A stretch of DNA of 42,843 bases from MGBC163016 sp964518575 (GCA_964518575.1 CAZFGW010000018.1:1-42843), one strand, 5' to 3'. Numbered from the stretch's first letter, positions 26,401 through 34,532 are shown. The notes: generated by a model from the letters alone, not told the origin. A program made the numbers and translations.

Positions 26401-29321
26401 ATATTGTAGGTATTCCCGCCATCCCAAAGAGTGGTATCGGTTACCTCAGAGCCATTCACATACAGCTTGCTCGTTACCATGCCGGGCTCGGGAATGAACG
26501 TGAATTGCTGCGATTCGCCTACATATATAAAGGTAGGCTCGTTCGGCGAAATACTGCCGCCTGCCTGCGCAATAGGCGTAACCTGGCACTTTTTCTTGCC
26601 TGCAACGGGAGACGTGCCGTCCTTATACTTGACCTGAACGGTGCGGTCGTTTGCCGACGCACCCAGCGTAAGTTTGCACTTCGCGTTGTCGTAACCAGGA
26701 TGCGCGTCCGTGCCCGTGGGAGCATAGGTTGTGGTCGTGCCGTTCTCGGTGACCGTGAAGAAATCTATCTCTTTGTCATCATTCGGGAAGAACCAAATGA
26801 CCACTTCGTCGGTCGGGTTAACCTGCATCGACGGCGTGATCGTGCCGCCTTCGCCATCAACTGAGGTATTCACCCATACCAGCTTGTCGGGCTGCGGGGT
26901 ATCCGCCGTGAATGTTGCATCGACAACGCAGCTGCTGCCCGTAACGTAGATGACCTTGTAGCCATCCGGATTGGTGACCGTTGTTCCGTTCTCGCCATTG
27001 ACGATGATGAGGTAGTACGGACCATCGTCGGTGGTGGGATCGGGAGTGAGCTCAGACATCTTATCGGTGCTATCAATCTCAAACGTGCCCAGCGTGTAAC
27101 CCGCATTTGGGGTGATGGTCAACGTTGTCTGTTCGCCCGCTTCAAGCTTTGATTTGCCAGCAGTCACACTGCCACCCTCATTATTGAAATTAAGCGTCAG
27201 ATCCAATGTCTTCAACTTGTAGGAAAGCTCGAGCGAACAATCGGAGACAATGTTCGGGACACTGATGGTGTCAATGGTAGTACTTTCGATCACGCACGCC
27301 GTAACATCAGTCGTTGCCGCACCGATCTTCAGAATTGCTTTGTCGATCGTATAGTTCGCATCTTTCTTGATGGAGAAATCAGCAAAGCCGCCCTCGGGTA
27401 CTTTTTTCGTCACCGATGTGATGGCACTGCCATCGTCCTGCTCGTACTTGCCGGAAGCCTCATCAAGAAGAGCAGCATGACCGCCGATGATGCTGGCGGA
27501 CACCGACTTTTCGAGAACTTCAGGCGGCATGCCCGGTGCGAACGTGACTTCGATATTCTGCGCTTCGGTCAATGCCGCGATGGTGTAGTTGTTTCCCGCC
27601 GGCTCATATTCCGTACCATTGATCTTGAGCGACTTCACCACACTGGAAGGATCAGTTCCCGGAATGAAGTTCAGGAACACAGCGAATGCGGAATTGCACG
27701 TGAAGCTCTTGTTCTCGCCCTGGCTGACCGTGCCTTTGGTGTTACCCGATCCGTCGTCCCATTCGGGTTTATTCGACCAGACCTCCACCGTGCCGACTGC
27801 GCCCTCTTCGCCAATAACTTTGACATTGGTCTGGAAGTCTTCAGGCGGCTCAGGAAGCGCCGCTTTCGCGAAGTTCGCCGTAACCACCACGATATCGCCG
27901 TCATTGATGCCCAGCTCCACCGGATCGATGGTCAAGACATTCCCGGAAAGCCACGCGGGGTCATAGGTTTTCTCGGTCCCGTTGATGGTAACCGTTGCGT
28001 CCTTGTATTCGTATCCGATCATGGGATACACGTTGAACGTTTTGGCTTTTATGATGCTCTGAAGCGACGCGTTGTTGAGCGGAGTGATCTGACCGCCTTC
28101 GGACGCCTTCGACGTGATGCGGAAAACGTCGCCCGCTTTATAGCCGATGGCGAAGGTTCCCAGATCCACCGTCTTGAGCGTTTCGCCATTAAGGATTTCT
28201 TTGAAACCGTACTTCTCATACGGGATCCAAACGGACACCGCCAGACGACGATTGCCGTCAGCATCCATCATGGGAGCGCCGCCTGTTGTCTCAAGCTCGA
28301 TGACCTTGCCCTTGAACCGCTGCACGTTCTGCGTGTTCGGATCAAGGCGATAGACCCACACATCGTCGTCCTTGGCGTACGGGATGTTGGGGTCGGAAAG
28401 GTCGAGCGTAACTGTGGTGCCGTAGAGGAACGGCTGCTGTCCCTTACCATAGCCCGGATCAAGACCGAGCGTCAGGTTGTAGGGATTGGTAATGGATGGT
28501 TCTGACGAAATGTTCGCTGCCTCAGAAGCAAGCTTTTGGTAGACCGGGTCGGCATCATTGGTAATGTCCGTACCCTTGATGAGCTGGACGGTGCCCATCG
28601 CTGGGTGATAGAAGAAGCTCTCCGCGCGCACGCCCAGCTTCTCGTCGCCGTTCGCGATTGCAATGCCATGCCGATAGTCGGACATAGTAGATACGTTGAT
28701 CTCGGTGGACGTGACCCAATTGTTCGTGTCATCCTTCACTTCGATGGTGAAGCGATAGTAGGAATTGTCCTTGAGGAAACCATCGTTGAGCAAGCTCTCT
28801 GGAATAGCAAGCTCGAACGTTCCACTGTGTCCCGTCACTGTTTGAGAGTCGATCTCACGCGTATCACCGTTTCCAACAAGGATACCATCAGGACCTTTGG
28901 TCATAGGCTCGACTGTCCACGTGTAGGTGTAGTTGCCTGATGGCTTGTTCGCAGCGTCGCCCTGATAGAGGATAGCGGTCAGAGGACTTGCTACGGTGTC
29001 GTCAACAGCTGCGCGCGCACTGGGATAGTTCCAGTCTTCGGTTGCTTCGGCGAAGCGAAGAGGATCAATGACAATACCGAGAACCTTCGTTTGAGCACTG
29101 GCGGTACCCTCTTTGTCCGTCGGTGTTTGAATGAAGTAGTCTTCTTCATTGCTGACCGATGTCTTGTTGTCATCGATCGGTGCGACCTGACTGACTTGAT
29201 CTGCTCCTGAGCCGCCTTCGCCCGCTGACCCCGACGTTGCAAATGCAACAGCCGGCGTGAGCGTGCATACCAAGCATAGGCTCAAACCAACCGCAAGAAT
29301 TCTTTCGATCATCCTCTTCAT
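20478..29321 (-). CDS. giant InlB-B-repeat surface protein with LAQTG sorting signal
   Basis: About 2,947 residues. A signal peptide (ILAVGLSLCLVCTLTPAVAFA) opens the protein. An N-terminal region of about 500 residues without the repeat follows, and then at least 20 divergent repeats of about 70-100 residues with the pattern G-G-T-V-S-P, a gly-containing turn, F-x-I-x-P, D-x-GY-x-V and V-DG. This matches divergent InlB B-repeats (beta-grasp-like modules). The C-terminus has LAQTGD, a hydrophobic helix and RRRKQ, so it is likely joined to the wall by a sortase. The start is set at the ATG at 29321; a GTG at 29330 is nearer to the AAGGA site. It is the last of three minus-strand surface genes, 93 bases or more after the membrane protein gene. 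Confidence 0.88.
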   Translation of the reverse strand: MKRMIERILAVGLSLCLVCTLTPAVAFATSGSAGEGGSGADQVSQVAPIDDNKTSVSNEEDYFIQTPTDKEGTASAQTKVLGIVIDPLRFAEATEDWNYPSARAAVDDTVASPLTAILYQGDAANKPSGNYTYTWTVEPMTKGPDGILVGNGDTREIDSQTVTGHSGTFELAIPESLLNDGFLKDNSYYRFTIEVKDDTNNWVTSTEINVSTMSDYRHGIAIANGDEKLGVRAESFFYHPAMGTVQLIKGTDITNDADPVYQKLASEAANISSEPSITNPYNLTLGLDPGYGKGQQPFLYGTTVTLDLSDPNIPYAKDDDVWVYRLDPNTQNVQRFKGKVIELETTGGAPMMDADGNRRLAVSVWIPYEKYGFKEILNGETLKTVDLGTFAIGYKAGDVFRITSKASEGGQITPLNNASLQSIIKAKTFNVYPMIGYEYKDATVTINGTEKTYDPAWLSGNVLTIDPVELGINDGDIVVVTANFAKAALPEPPEDFQTNVKVIGEEGAVGTVEVWSNKPEWDDGSGNTKGTVSQGENKSFTCNSAFAVFLNFIPGTDPSSVVKSLKINGTEYEPAGNNYTIAALTEAQNIEVTFAPGMPPEVLEKSVSASIIGGHAALLDEASGKYEQDDGSAITSVTKKVPEGGFADFSIKKDANYTIDKAILKIGAATTDVTACVIESTTIDTISVPNIVSDCSLELSYKLKTLDLTLNFNNEGGSVTAGKSKLEAGEQTTLTITPNAGYTLGTFEIDSTDKMSELTPDPTTDDGPYYLIIVNGENGTTVTNPDGYKVIYVTGSSCVVDATFTADTPQPDKLVWVNTSVDGEGGTITPSMQVNPTDEVVIWFFPNDDKEIDFFTVTENGTTTTYAPTGTDAHPGYDNAKCKLTLGASANDRTVQVKYKDGTSPVAGKKKCQVTPIAQAGGSISPNEPTFIYVGESQQFTFIPEPGMVTSKLYVNGSEVTDTTLWDGGNTYNMEIPSTTTDDELEQTLRVTFKSETPLPDGTTFNVEVIPGAHGTASPLSSPNQAPGEKVPISIAPDSGYKVKSVQWAIVAADGTEGTKEDVTKDLVGGTSFTIYDLQASYKVYIEFEEDPNAPEVEKIYLDAKNLTLGSGATLSPEFGGLMFVKADGADHATADASFTLTLAEGYKLDDSATGETGIMIEVDGTTKHITPTKTADGLYTFTIPKEDVKADLKLTVKTATETPSTEKLVTRTVTITKHGNGEVSPSGFGNIVRVEAGKPQTFYFIPEATPTQYKLDAVYVDGELVSTTNYSYTIDAVNKDMTIEVLFTEGTPVPPVPQTWKVKAQTDGSGTLYPSAATVTNGGSLSISIDAPQGKKPRAWIVKNNASGEPDFTSAKGTWTELEIRGCTTILQNIKQNTGVKVEFEDATSVTYQTVNITCDPTKGEVSPSGTIQVRTGASQTFTVIPKEIPDSDPANTYIMEKVLVNGTVLPENQINRNNQTFTLKNIKEGTLVEVTFRERNASDPDISNITRYDIVGEVIEGAGTISPSKMTVAQGTGSDATRVSMTFLPQTGNVLYQVLDGTKDVTAEVIGNKGVYDFAVSEDHYITAKFKSKTPDKTEGEMCTIFASVDKDGNGGTISPITTGSSEIKVPYGGSMTFTLMPNKNMKVSRIIVYPANASIEKGNVIEDFKGSTYTLFDVKSDMGFHVVFASCPENEYVETVTHDIQATAGAKGSISPAGTIKVAEGGMGIFTVIPADGAKLSYLIVDHVNVPASDVTNGQYVFSNVKEDHSIHAVFCDESQAAADSASINVSYSAGGSISPDGGSKQVAAKVGEDITFDITPFFGYTLSSITVDGTTIDPRNAANTATYSWNAPKFTYKAIAAGNHSLQAEFTQLQAPDAPETPEYTSVTVQAGSGGTVSFNNGTSVIEAITSNLSISIIADEGKKIGLLKATYADGTVKDYSETECNTITKAGYVTFTPAQVNGGSGLSLRVEFKTASAEDLANGVKPPAAENISIINVAYFGGGVVNPHGMMKVVKGQEVKLFMVPNSGYEISKFTADGRSALADLGKSRVYTMTADGQDHSYETTFTSTAAKRDYYEVKATTNDANQGEVSPASQTVPAGESATVNFFPKAGYHLEKIQIGSNEPIPYTSPYYTIGSVTEDMTIKAIYATGETWMINGIDVKIEVVGGNGTVSPTQVKVPAGSSQNIYFKPNDGYEIDYITFNGETVRPGPGTYVYPIKPEIGKDNKVIVGFKRADTVKGDLDVNVSVNVTPVVNFRPSGSTETDTSATGGTVSPLSRTVPYGGSASFFILPDDGYTVQEVLVDGASNEFWGVENDGTIHKEIVNGVVTVTRTAAANNADLRGKTAAAGVYKAGATTESAVYRGGAHMRTVADVTLNENGDFYSVYETVIPSVQRDVTVTVIFRKIIEKNYTYHETGVHTLTATGTGGGIVSPLGEMKMPEGQTQSIMIKPLTGYYVESIMKTENGKTTEITDELVGSELKFTMGKNDVQIKATFKLNAEKGNSKVTVDVDGSSFTYKGNPLTPGTDLTINPPLTDPVTGKPTEFTRGEKQLFMFDAKDPATGNPLVIESITYNGKPVPFIPGSTYAEIDMSASGPLEVTFREADTSKGEPIVPSGMCTVTASVNGTGGTVSPASAPVMMGGTHSITITPDDDTYVVKYLIDKAKDADGNWQDKLVDPSEYPDFIYKITDITADHQIEVAFAKTVRVYTNWNNEGGYMTPNAAPGEYLKIIPENNLGFVVAPYKGWELTEFAKKTSEDGVEDMTAIGELVDGGADQIASDVGMMSRARAVKNAVPPAQNEFNYYKRYDQAKITAPTTYLRAKFAKQPGEMYYKISAFVNRDCIGRGTVEPTYMEVPAGATPAVTFKAMPNYAVGLVQVNGKAVKIQGDRNQYIFDPVYEDKSLEVWFINPGDPYDPIQRVIRKLQALAQTGDLNGPIIGGLIAIAVIAGGITLFSYVRRRKQ

Positions 29322-29447
29322 CACTAACACCAAATTCCTTCTGCTTCCCAGCAAAACGGCTGCACGTCTTTATGTTTTATGGGCTAATTGGGTAGGAATA
29401 AAATGGTTGTTAGGTAAATCGGTTGAAACCGAATGAGTGTTCCCGTC

Positions 29448-30002
29448 TTAGCCGCCTATTACTACTACTACCTGGGCGCCTGCCTGTCCAACCTGCTCTT
29501 CGGTTTCGGGGTCAAGCGCATAGAATGTTGCAGTGCAAGGATATGTTCCCGGAGCGAGCGTCTTATCGAGTTTCGCATACTGCACATGGTAGTTCGGTTC
29601 CAAGACTTCTGAGGTATAGATGACCTCACCCGTATCAGCAAGAGCAATCTCAACCTGCATCAAGTAATGATTCGCAGGAGAATTCTCAATCTTGACCTCC
29701 CCTTCCGAAGTCGGAGAATCAAACGGGATAACGCTGGCAATAGAGATGTTCATCATGCCCTCCTCAACAATCTTGTTGAGTTCAGCTTGAATTTCCTCGG
29801 TGGTCTTATTGTCAAGCTGACCAAGAGCACCGCCGCGCTTCGGTTGCTGCGTGGAATCCATGAACATATATATGCCAAAAATGAGCGCCAAGATAATGGC
29901 AATAGCTGCGATGGTCATGCCAATGGTAAAGCCTTTGCTGCGCTTTTTAGCAGGGCTGCTACTGGTGCTGTTGCTTTTATCTTGAAGTTCATCGTTTGCC
30001 AT
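29448..30002 (-). CDS. single-pass membrane protein of the surface locus
   Basis: A 184-residue protein. A short Ser/Lys-rich cytoplasmic start (SPAKKRSKG) is followed by one membrane helix (residues about 25-47, FTIGMTIAAIAIILALIFGIYMFM), a spacer with TTEEIQAELNKIVEEGMM, and a C-terminal extracellular beta-rich domain of about 100 residues ending EEQVGQAGAQVVVVIGG. The domain pattern (ENSPANHYLMQVEIALADTG, then EPNYHVQYAKLDKTLAPGTY) is one I associate with Gram-positive surface loci, but I cannot name a family. Between a secreted small protein and the giant anchored protein, it may be an assembly or anchoring partner. A GGGGAC site lies ten bases upstream of the ATG. Confidence 0.75.
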   Translation of the reverse strand: MANDELQDKSNSTSSSPAKKRSKGFTIGMTIAAIAIILALIFGIYMFMDSTQQPKRGGALGQLDNKTTEEIQAELNKIVEEGMMNISIASVIPFDSPTSEGEVKIENSPANHYLMQVEIALADTGEVIYTSEVLEPNYHVQYAKLDKTLAPGTYPCTATFYALDPETEEQVGQAGAQVVVVIGG

Positions 30003-30274
30003 AGTTTTCGTCCCCGTTTAGATAAGGTAAGCTCCCGCTCACTCAGCTAACACATACGTATTTTATATTTTAGCAGTGTTTGGTCATTTAATTCCACCAT
30101 TGATGCTGGATACATTTCATTAATGGTTCTTCCTTGTTGTTGAATGTATGAGAGGACAAGCCCGGTATTGTTTATCATTCGATTGAAAAAGGGGCGGTCA
30201 TCATGACCGCCCCCGTCCAACACTATCGATATTCTTCACAGATTATGATCGAGTCGGAAATTGCTTCGTACCAA
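30003..30274. other. intergenic region within the surface locus
   Basis: An AT-rich spacer without a gene. It contains the strong minus-strand terminator at 30186-30214 and the likely promoter of the membrane protein gene, though no clear -35/-10 pair is seen. Confidence 0.5.
30186..30214 (-). terminator. strong rho-independent terminator after the small secreted protein gene
   Basis: A perfect ten-base stem GGGGCGGTCA/TGACCGCCCC with a three-base loop is followed by five T on the minus strand. It would make the secreted protein a separate, more abundant transcript than the two genes downstream. Confidence 0.9.
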
Positions 30275-30871
30275 TTAATTAGTAGGAGCAATGGTGTACT
30301 TCACGACACAAAGGGTGTCAGCAAGAGCACCAGCAGCCAGAGGCTTGGACGGATTCACATAGGTGCCACCATCAAGCGCCAGACCAGCACTTGCGTTACC
30401 AGCGATCGAGAAAGCCTCAGAACCATCAGAATTCATACCCTTGTTCAGGTTGATGGTCTTGCCACCGCTCGTAACGTTCATGGACATCCTGTTTGCAGAA
30501 CCATTGGTGATGCTGGTGTAATCATCAACCATCTGGAAGCTGGAGCCAGTAGCCTTAGCCTGGATCACGTCAATAGAATCCGTGCCCTTGTTGGTGATAC
30601 GGTAAGCCGTTGCATCAGGGCAAACAAGTGCGCCACCCGTTGAAGGGGTAACAACGGTAAGCTCGATCGGGATAACAGCATTCAGCTGAGAGTTGATTGC
30701 AGTACCCTTAATGGTGGTTGATGCAGAAGCGGTGTCGTTCGCATCGCCTGCCTGCTGCACGAACTGATCCTCGACGGTGCTGACGTCAATGCCAGCTGCA
30801 AATGCGGGGATAGCGCCCATTGCCAGAGCGGCCGTCAATGCAAATGCTCCAAGTGTCTTGGTGAGTTTCAT
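30275..30871 (-). CDS. small secreted surface protein (pilin- or WxL-like organisation)
   Basis: A 198-residue exported protein. The signal peptide (KLTKTLGAFALTAALAMGAIPAFA) ends at an A-x-A cleavage site near residue 25. The mature part is Ala/Thr/Ser/Asn-rich and beta-rich, with VIPIELTVVTPSTGGALVCPD and AYRITNKGTDSIDVIQAKA, a pattern seen in small Gram-positive surface proteins of the WxL/camelysin kind. There is no sorting signal and no membrane anchor. Two cysteines remain after cleavage. A strong AAAGGAGG lies seven bases before the ATG and a strong terminator follows, as expected for a highly expressed subunit. Function unknown; a matrix or fibre subunit partnered with the giant protein is inference. 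Confidence 0.75.
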   Translation of the reverse strand: MKLTKTLGAFALTAALAMGAIPAFAAGIDVSTVEDQFVQQAGDANDTASASTTIKGTAINSQLNAVIPIELTVVTPSTGGALVCPDATAYRITNKGTDSIDVIQAKATGSSFQMVDDYTSITNGSANRMSMNVTSGGKTINLNKGMNSDGSEAFSIAGNASAGLALDGGTYVNPSKPLAAGALADTLCVVKYTIAPTN

Positions 30872-31276
30872 GGTCTTCCTCCTTTACTAATTTTTCTGAC
30901 CAATCCTAACAACCGAGTATAGTTATATCGCGCTGGATGCCATTTGTATACGCTTTCGCAACGTTTTCGATATTGTCTACAAACGCGTACGACAAAATGC
31001 AAACAAGTAATTCACATTTCATTCATATTTTCTGGCGAAATCGCAAGATGTTGTATATGTTTGTTTGAGGATAACTATATTTAGTTTTCAGAGTTTTTAC
31101 AGGTTTGTGAAGATATGTGTATTTGTGTGGATTTGGGGGGGGGTGCGTTGCGAGCAAAATGAATCTCGCCCCAACGTCTATGCCCAATCGTTATTGGAAT
31201 TGAGACGCCATTGATTACGGGCGGTTCGCCGTGATACGTCGATGCCCAACCGTTATCCCGATTGGATCATTTCCGG
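30872..31276. other. AT-rich upstream region and degenerate hairpin repeat
   Basis: No gene is visible. The first 100 bases form the leader and promoter region of the secreted protein (TATAAC and TATACT near 30918-30926 on the minus strand). A long AT-rich tract follows, then eight or more G at about 31136-31143, and a degenerate hairpin copy at 31149-31179 whose left arm is mutated. Half-copies with CGTTAT and CGGGCGGTTCGCC run into the next gene. Confidence 0.5.
31149..31179 (+). repeat. degenerate dispersed hairpin repeat
   Basis: The left arm is mutated (GCGAGCAAAATG) while the right arm ATCTCGCCC and tail CCAACGTCTATGCCC are intact. Confidence 0.65.
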
Positions 31277-33901
31277 TTACGGGCGGTTCGCCCTATTCGC
31301 CCTATATATAAATACATAGGTGACGAGGGCGGGCATGGCGGCGATCACGGGCAGCATATACCGGATGTCCCCGTTCACCGGGCCGAGCATGCACGTCAGC
31401 ACGAACACGATGGCGGGCAGCAGCGCGATCAGGCAGCGCGGTCGGCGCGTGGCGATGAGGTACGCCATCATGATGAGCAGAAGCCAGGTATAGAATCCTG
31501 CTTGCGTAAGAAGCCCAATGAGCGGGATTGCGCGCAGAATATCGATGACAGACTCGGCGTTTTGCAAAACGACGGCGGACGTCGTGCGCGACCAATCGAT
31601 CGAATGGGTCGTTTGCATGAAATACGTCCATTCCTCGCCATAGGTCGGCACGGTCTGCACCGCCCAATACCCGTAGGTCATCTCGCCAAGCGCGTCCGCG
31701 TAGGCAAGCGGATGCGCCCTGCCGATCGACGCCCACGCGCCCATAAACTCCGACACGGATGCGCCGCGCTCGAAGTAGGACTTGACGGGGTCAGAAATGG
31801 TGGGATCGTACCATGGTCCGATCTCGGTCTCACCAAACGTGCGCGCAAGCACCGCGCGATCCGCCTCCGCAATGGCATCGGGATCGTCGTGCGCAACACG
31901 GGCGACCTGTTGCATCGGGATGGAGAGCATTTCCGCAACGCTCCCCCGTTCGGCGCCCGACGCGCTCACCAAAAGAGCGCCCAAGCACGGAATGGCAATC
32001 ACAACGGCAACGAGCGGAAGCAGCTTTTTCATGAGCGACGGGCGCACTGAGGTGGATTGGTCGGCGCTCTGTTTGCCACCTTCGCCATGCTGCGCGGTAG
32101 TTTCGAAAGCTTGATCGGCGTCGCATTGGCTGTCTCGTTCGCCACCTTCGCCACTTTCGCCATCTTCGCCATCACACCCCGCGCCTGCAGGGGCACGTAG
32201 ATGCGCGAACACAAGGAACGGCATCGAGAACAGCACCGCGTAAAAGCCGTTGTGGCGAATGAGTCCGACCAAAATAGCCACGAGGGCGAACGCGATCATC
32301 TTGCCGATCGAGCTTGAGAAGCTGCGCGGATCTTTCAGGTAGAGCACGAACAGCCCCACATAAACAGCGAAGACGGCTGCGAACAGCGTATCCTTGCCGG
32401 CGAATTGCGCGAATGTGCCGAAGACGGGCGTCAGCGCAAAGAAGCAGATCATGAGGATGGCGACCCATCGCGGGGCGCGCAGGCTTTTGACGACGTAGAC
32501 TTGGAAGGTGCATGCAACTGCCAGCGCGATCGTCTGCATGAGCACCACGAGCATGAGCCCCGCGTTCGCCCCCGCCGCGTTATATCCGAGCGAAAAAACG
32601 AACCCATATATATAAGTAGAGAGAACCGGGTGATGGTCGGTCAGGGGTTGCATGCCGAGGAACTGGGCGAGCTGACGCGTGATGTCGTTTTCCGCAGAGC
32701 CCGGTGCAAAGGCGAGGAGATACGGAAGCCACGCAACGATGAGGATTGCAAAAACGATGAGGTATTGCACCTGAGCAAGCTGCGGAGTGAAAAGCGGGGT
32801 GTTTGGATCTGCGCTTTTCTGAGAGAAATCTTGCACGAATCTGAAGAAAACAAACAGCATTGTGTATATAACCGCACAGAAAGCTAACACCGATAGCAAT
32901 GTCAGCAGGATATCGAGCGGATATTGCCAAAGCGCCAAGAGCGTGTGCGCCCGCGCGAGCGAGGACGAAAGCACAATGGCAAGGGCAATCAAAAACGCAC
33001 CTATATAAAGCGGGGTCGTTCGGCGCGAGGGCTTCAGTAAAGACACGCCCGTGCGCCGAGCACTGTTAGATGCCGCTGCACAGAGCCAAGGAATCAGCGT
33101 AAGCAAAAGCCAGTTGAAGGGAAAAGCATTACCCAGAGGAAATGCGACCGATCCCATACGGCTCGCCATCGATTCAGCCGCCGCCACGTTCGCTTGCGCG
33201 ACCTGTGGCGCCGTCCCCTCCAAGACAGCGTTTTCGGTAGCCTCGAGCGTTTGCTCGAACCCACTGCCAAGATCGGTGAGATATACGATGGATATGCCGA
33301 GTAAAAGCGCAAGGATTATGCCAGAAATCAGTGGTTTTATGTCACATTTTTGTTGATGCGCGTCAGAAATGTATAAGAAAAGTTTCATGAGCATGCACGA
33401 CAAGAGCGCCGTGATCGAGATCACCGAAAACATAGTGAGAATGCCCGCAAGCGGCGTTTTAAAAAGCGCCCAGAAACCACCCGTTTGCACGAACGCGCTC
33501 GCCAAGATGATGGCAAGGGTAACCGCGAACGAAACACCGATCAAAACAAAGTCGCGCCCCCGCGGCGTTCGATAGGTGCGCAGAACGAAGGGCGGAATGA
33601 GCAGCGCGAACAAGCTCGTAAACGGCGGCACGTTCATGAAGAGCGTTTGAAGTTGGAACAAAAACGGATTGTTCGTATCCTCCAAGAGCAGCGATCCCAG
33701 TCGGCTCGTCGACGCGACGTTGTTTTGGAGCGTGTTGATGGTGTCCAGGCAGCCTAGGAATGCGAACGAGATCAGAAGCGCGATGGCGAAGACGATAGAA
33801 AGGGTGATATTCGAGGGAGTAGCGGGAAGTCCCGCCCCCGATTGAGGGCGTATTGCGTCGCGCTCGCGCATCGGGATTTCGGTTGTTGGTTCGTCGTTCA
33901 T
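31277..33901 (-). CDS. second DUF6020-like polytopic membrane protein (possible GT-C glycosyltransferase)
   Basis: An 874-residue relative of the protein encoded at 14533-16455. The start at 33901 (MNDEPTTEIPMRERD) is chosen over 34015 because the upstream extension is repeat-derived. About 14-16 membrane helices are visible. After the middle is the loop LLAFAPGSAENDITRQLAQFL followed by DHHPVLSTYIYG, which fits the Asp and His-Pro pattern of GT-C enzymes. A cytoplasmic low-complexity insert rich in E, G, D and S lies near residue 600 (GEDGESGEGGERDSQCD). The C-terminal soluble loop has SIPMQQVARVAHDDPDAI, shared with its relative. It likely acts on a lipid-linked sugar or in export of a wall polymer; this is inference. 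Confidence 0.7.
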   Translation of the reverse strand: MNDEPTTEIPMRERDAIRPQSGAGLPATPSNITLSIVFAIALLISFAFLGCLDTINTLQNNVASTSRLGSLLLEDTNNPFLFQLQTLFMNVPPFTSLFALLIPPFVLRTYRTPRGRDFVLIGVSFAVTLAIILASAFVQTGGFWALFKTPLAGILTMFSVISITALLSCMLMKLFLYISDAHQQKCDIKPLISGIILALLLGISIVYLTDLGSGFEQTLEATENAVLEGTAPQVAQANVAAAESMASRMGSVAFPLGNAFPFNWLLLTLIPWLCAAASNSARRTGVSLLKPSRRTTPLYIGAFLIALAIVLSSSLARAHTLLALWQYPLDILLTLLSVLAFCAVIYTMLFVFFRFVQDFSQKSADPNTPLFTPQLAQVQYLIVFAILIVAWLPYLLAFAPGSAENDITRQLAQFLGMQPLTDHHPVLSTYIYGFVFSLGYNAAGANAGLMLVVLMQTIALAVACTFQVYVVKSLRAPRWVAILMICFFALTPVFGTFAQFAGKDTLFAAVFAVYVGLFVLYLKDPRSFSSSIGKMIAFALVAILVGLIRHNGFYAVLFSMPFLVFAHLRAPAGAGCDGEDGESGEGGERDSQCDADQAFETTAQHGEGGKQSADQSTSVRPSLMKKLLPLVAVVIAIPCLGALLVSASGAERGSVAEMLSIPMQQVARVAHDDPDAIAEADRAVLARTFGETEIGPWYDPTISDPVKSYFERGASVSEFMGAWASIGRAHPLAYADALGEMTYGYWAVQTVPTYGEEWTYFMQTTHSIDWSRTTSAVVLQNAESVIDILRAIPLIGLLTQAGFYTWLLLIMMAYLIATRRPRCLIALLPAIVFVLTCMLGPVNGDIRYMLPVIAAMPALVTYVFIYRANRANRP

Positions 33902-34079
33902 AAAGCGCTCGATCGTTTGGAAATGATTGCGTTCATTGTAGCAACAATGGGTATGGCAATGATGTAGGTTGCATGTGCTCGCGATGACCGATTTCGGGCG
34001 GGTTGGTCGCGCCATTCGAAACGTTCGCCATTATTGAAATACCCAACCAATTGGATCGTTGCCAATGCCGTGCGGATTG

Positions 34080-34110
34080 CGGACGAGATGAATCTCGCCC
34101 CAACGTCTAT
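34080..34110 (+). repeat. dispersed hairpin repeat, half-changed stem
   Basis: Left arm GGACGAGAT faces ATCTCGCCC, leaving one A-C mismatch; this may be an intermediate between the two stem versions. Confidence 0.75.
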
Positions 34111-34226
34111 TCCCAATTATTTTTCCAATAGAATCATTTTCAATTACGAATGGTTCATCGTAGGATCCGTAACCACGATGAACGGTTCTGGGAGGGATGA
34201 TTCAGTAAATTGGGATGACCGTTCAG

Positions 34227-34259
34227 GTGGACGTTGGGGCGCGATTTATCGCGCCCGCC
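34227..34259 (-). repeat. dispersed hairpin repeat, inverted, covarying stem
   Basis: Stem GGGCGCGAT/ATCGCGCCC: the A-T pair of the majority stem is replaced by C-G on both arms. Confidence 0.85.
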
Positions 34260-34348
34260 GTGTGGTGAGTCCGATGATGAAACGGTTGGCAAATTGGTTA
34301 CGTCAATGGCGACCCCAAAACCGCAACAGTCCCAATACCGTATCGTTT

Positions 34349-34380
34349 GCGGGCGAGATGAATCTCGCCCCAACGTCTAT
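34349..34380 (+). repeat. dispersed hairpin repeat
   Basis: Perfect core GGGCGAGATGAATCTCGCCC with the CCAACGTCTATCCC tail; leads into the 61-base tandem repeat. Confidence 0.88.
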
Positions 34381-34388
34381 CCCAACCA

Positions 34389-34514
34389 TTTTCCCCAATA
34401 GGATTATTCCCGATTACGATCGGTTCGCCCCAACGTCTATTCCCAAACGTTTTCCCCAATAGGATTATTCCCGATTACGATCGGTTCGCCCCAACGTCTA
34501 TTCCCAAACGTTTT
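34389..34514. repeat. tandem 61-bp direct repeat of half-elements
   Basis: Two near-identical head-to-tail 61-base units, each holding CCCCAATAGGATTATTCCCG, ATTACGATCGGTTCGCCCC and the AACGTCTATTCCCAAACG tail of the dispersed family but no left hairpin arm. The repeat spans about two periods. Confidence 0.85.
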
Positions 34515-34532
34515 CTCGAGAAAATAACGCAA

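Larger units (their letters stand above)
33902..34532. other. repeat-rich intergenic region
   Basis: No gene is visible. Hairpin copies lie at 34080-34110, 34227-34259 (minus orientation, with an altered but still paired stem) and 34349-34380. Two tandem 61-base units of half-element sequence occupy 34389-34514 and run up to the stop of the TVP38 gene. Confidence 0.7.

Noticed and set aside
31136..31143. G8 run as a phase-variation tract
   Set aside because: It lies in a gene-free stretch far from any start codon, with no frame to switch.
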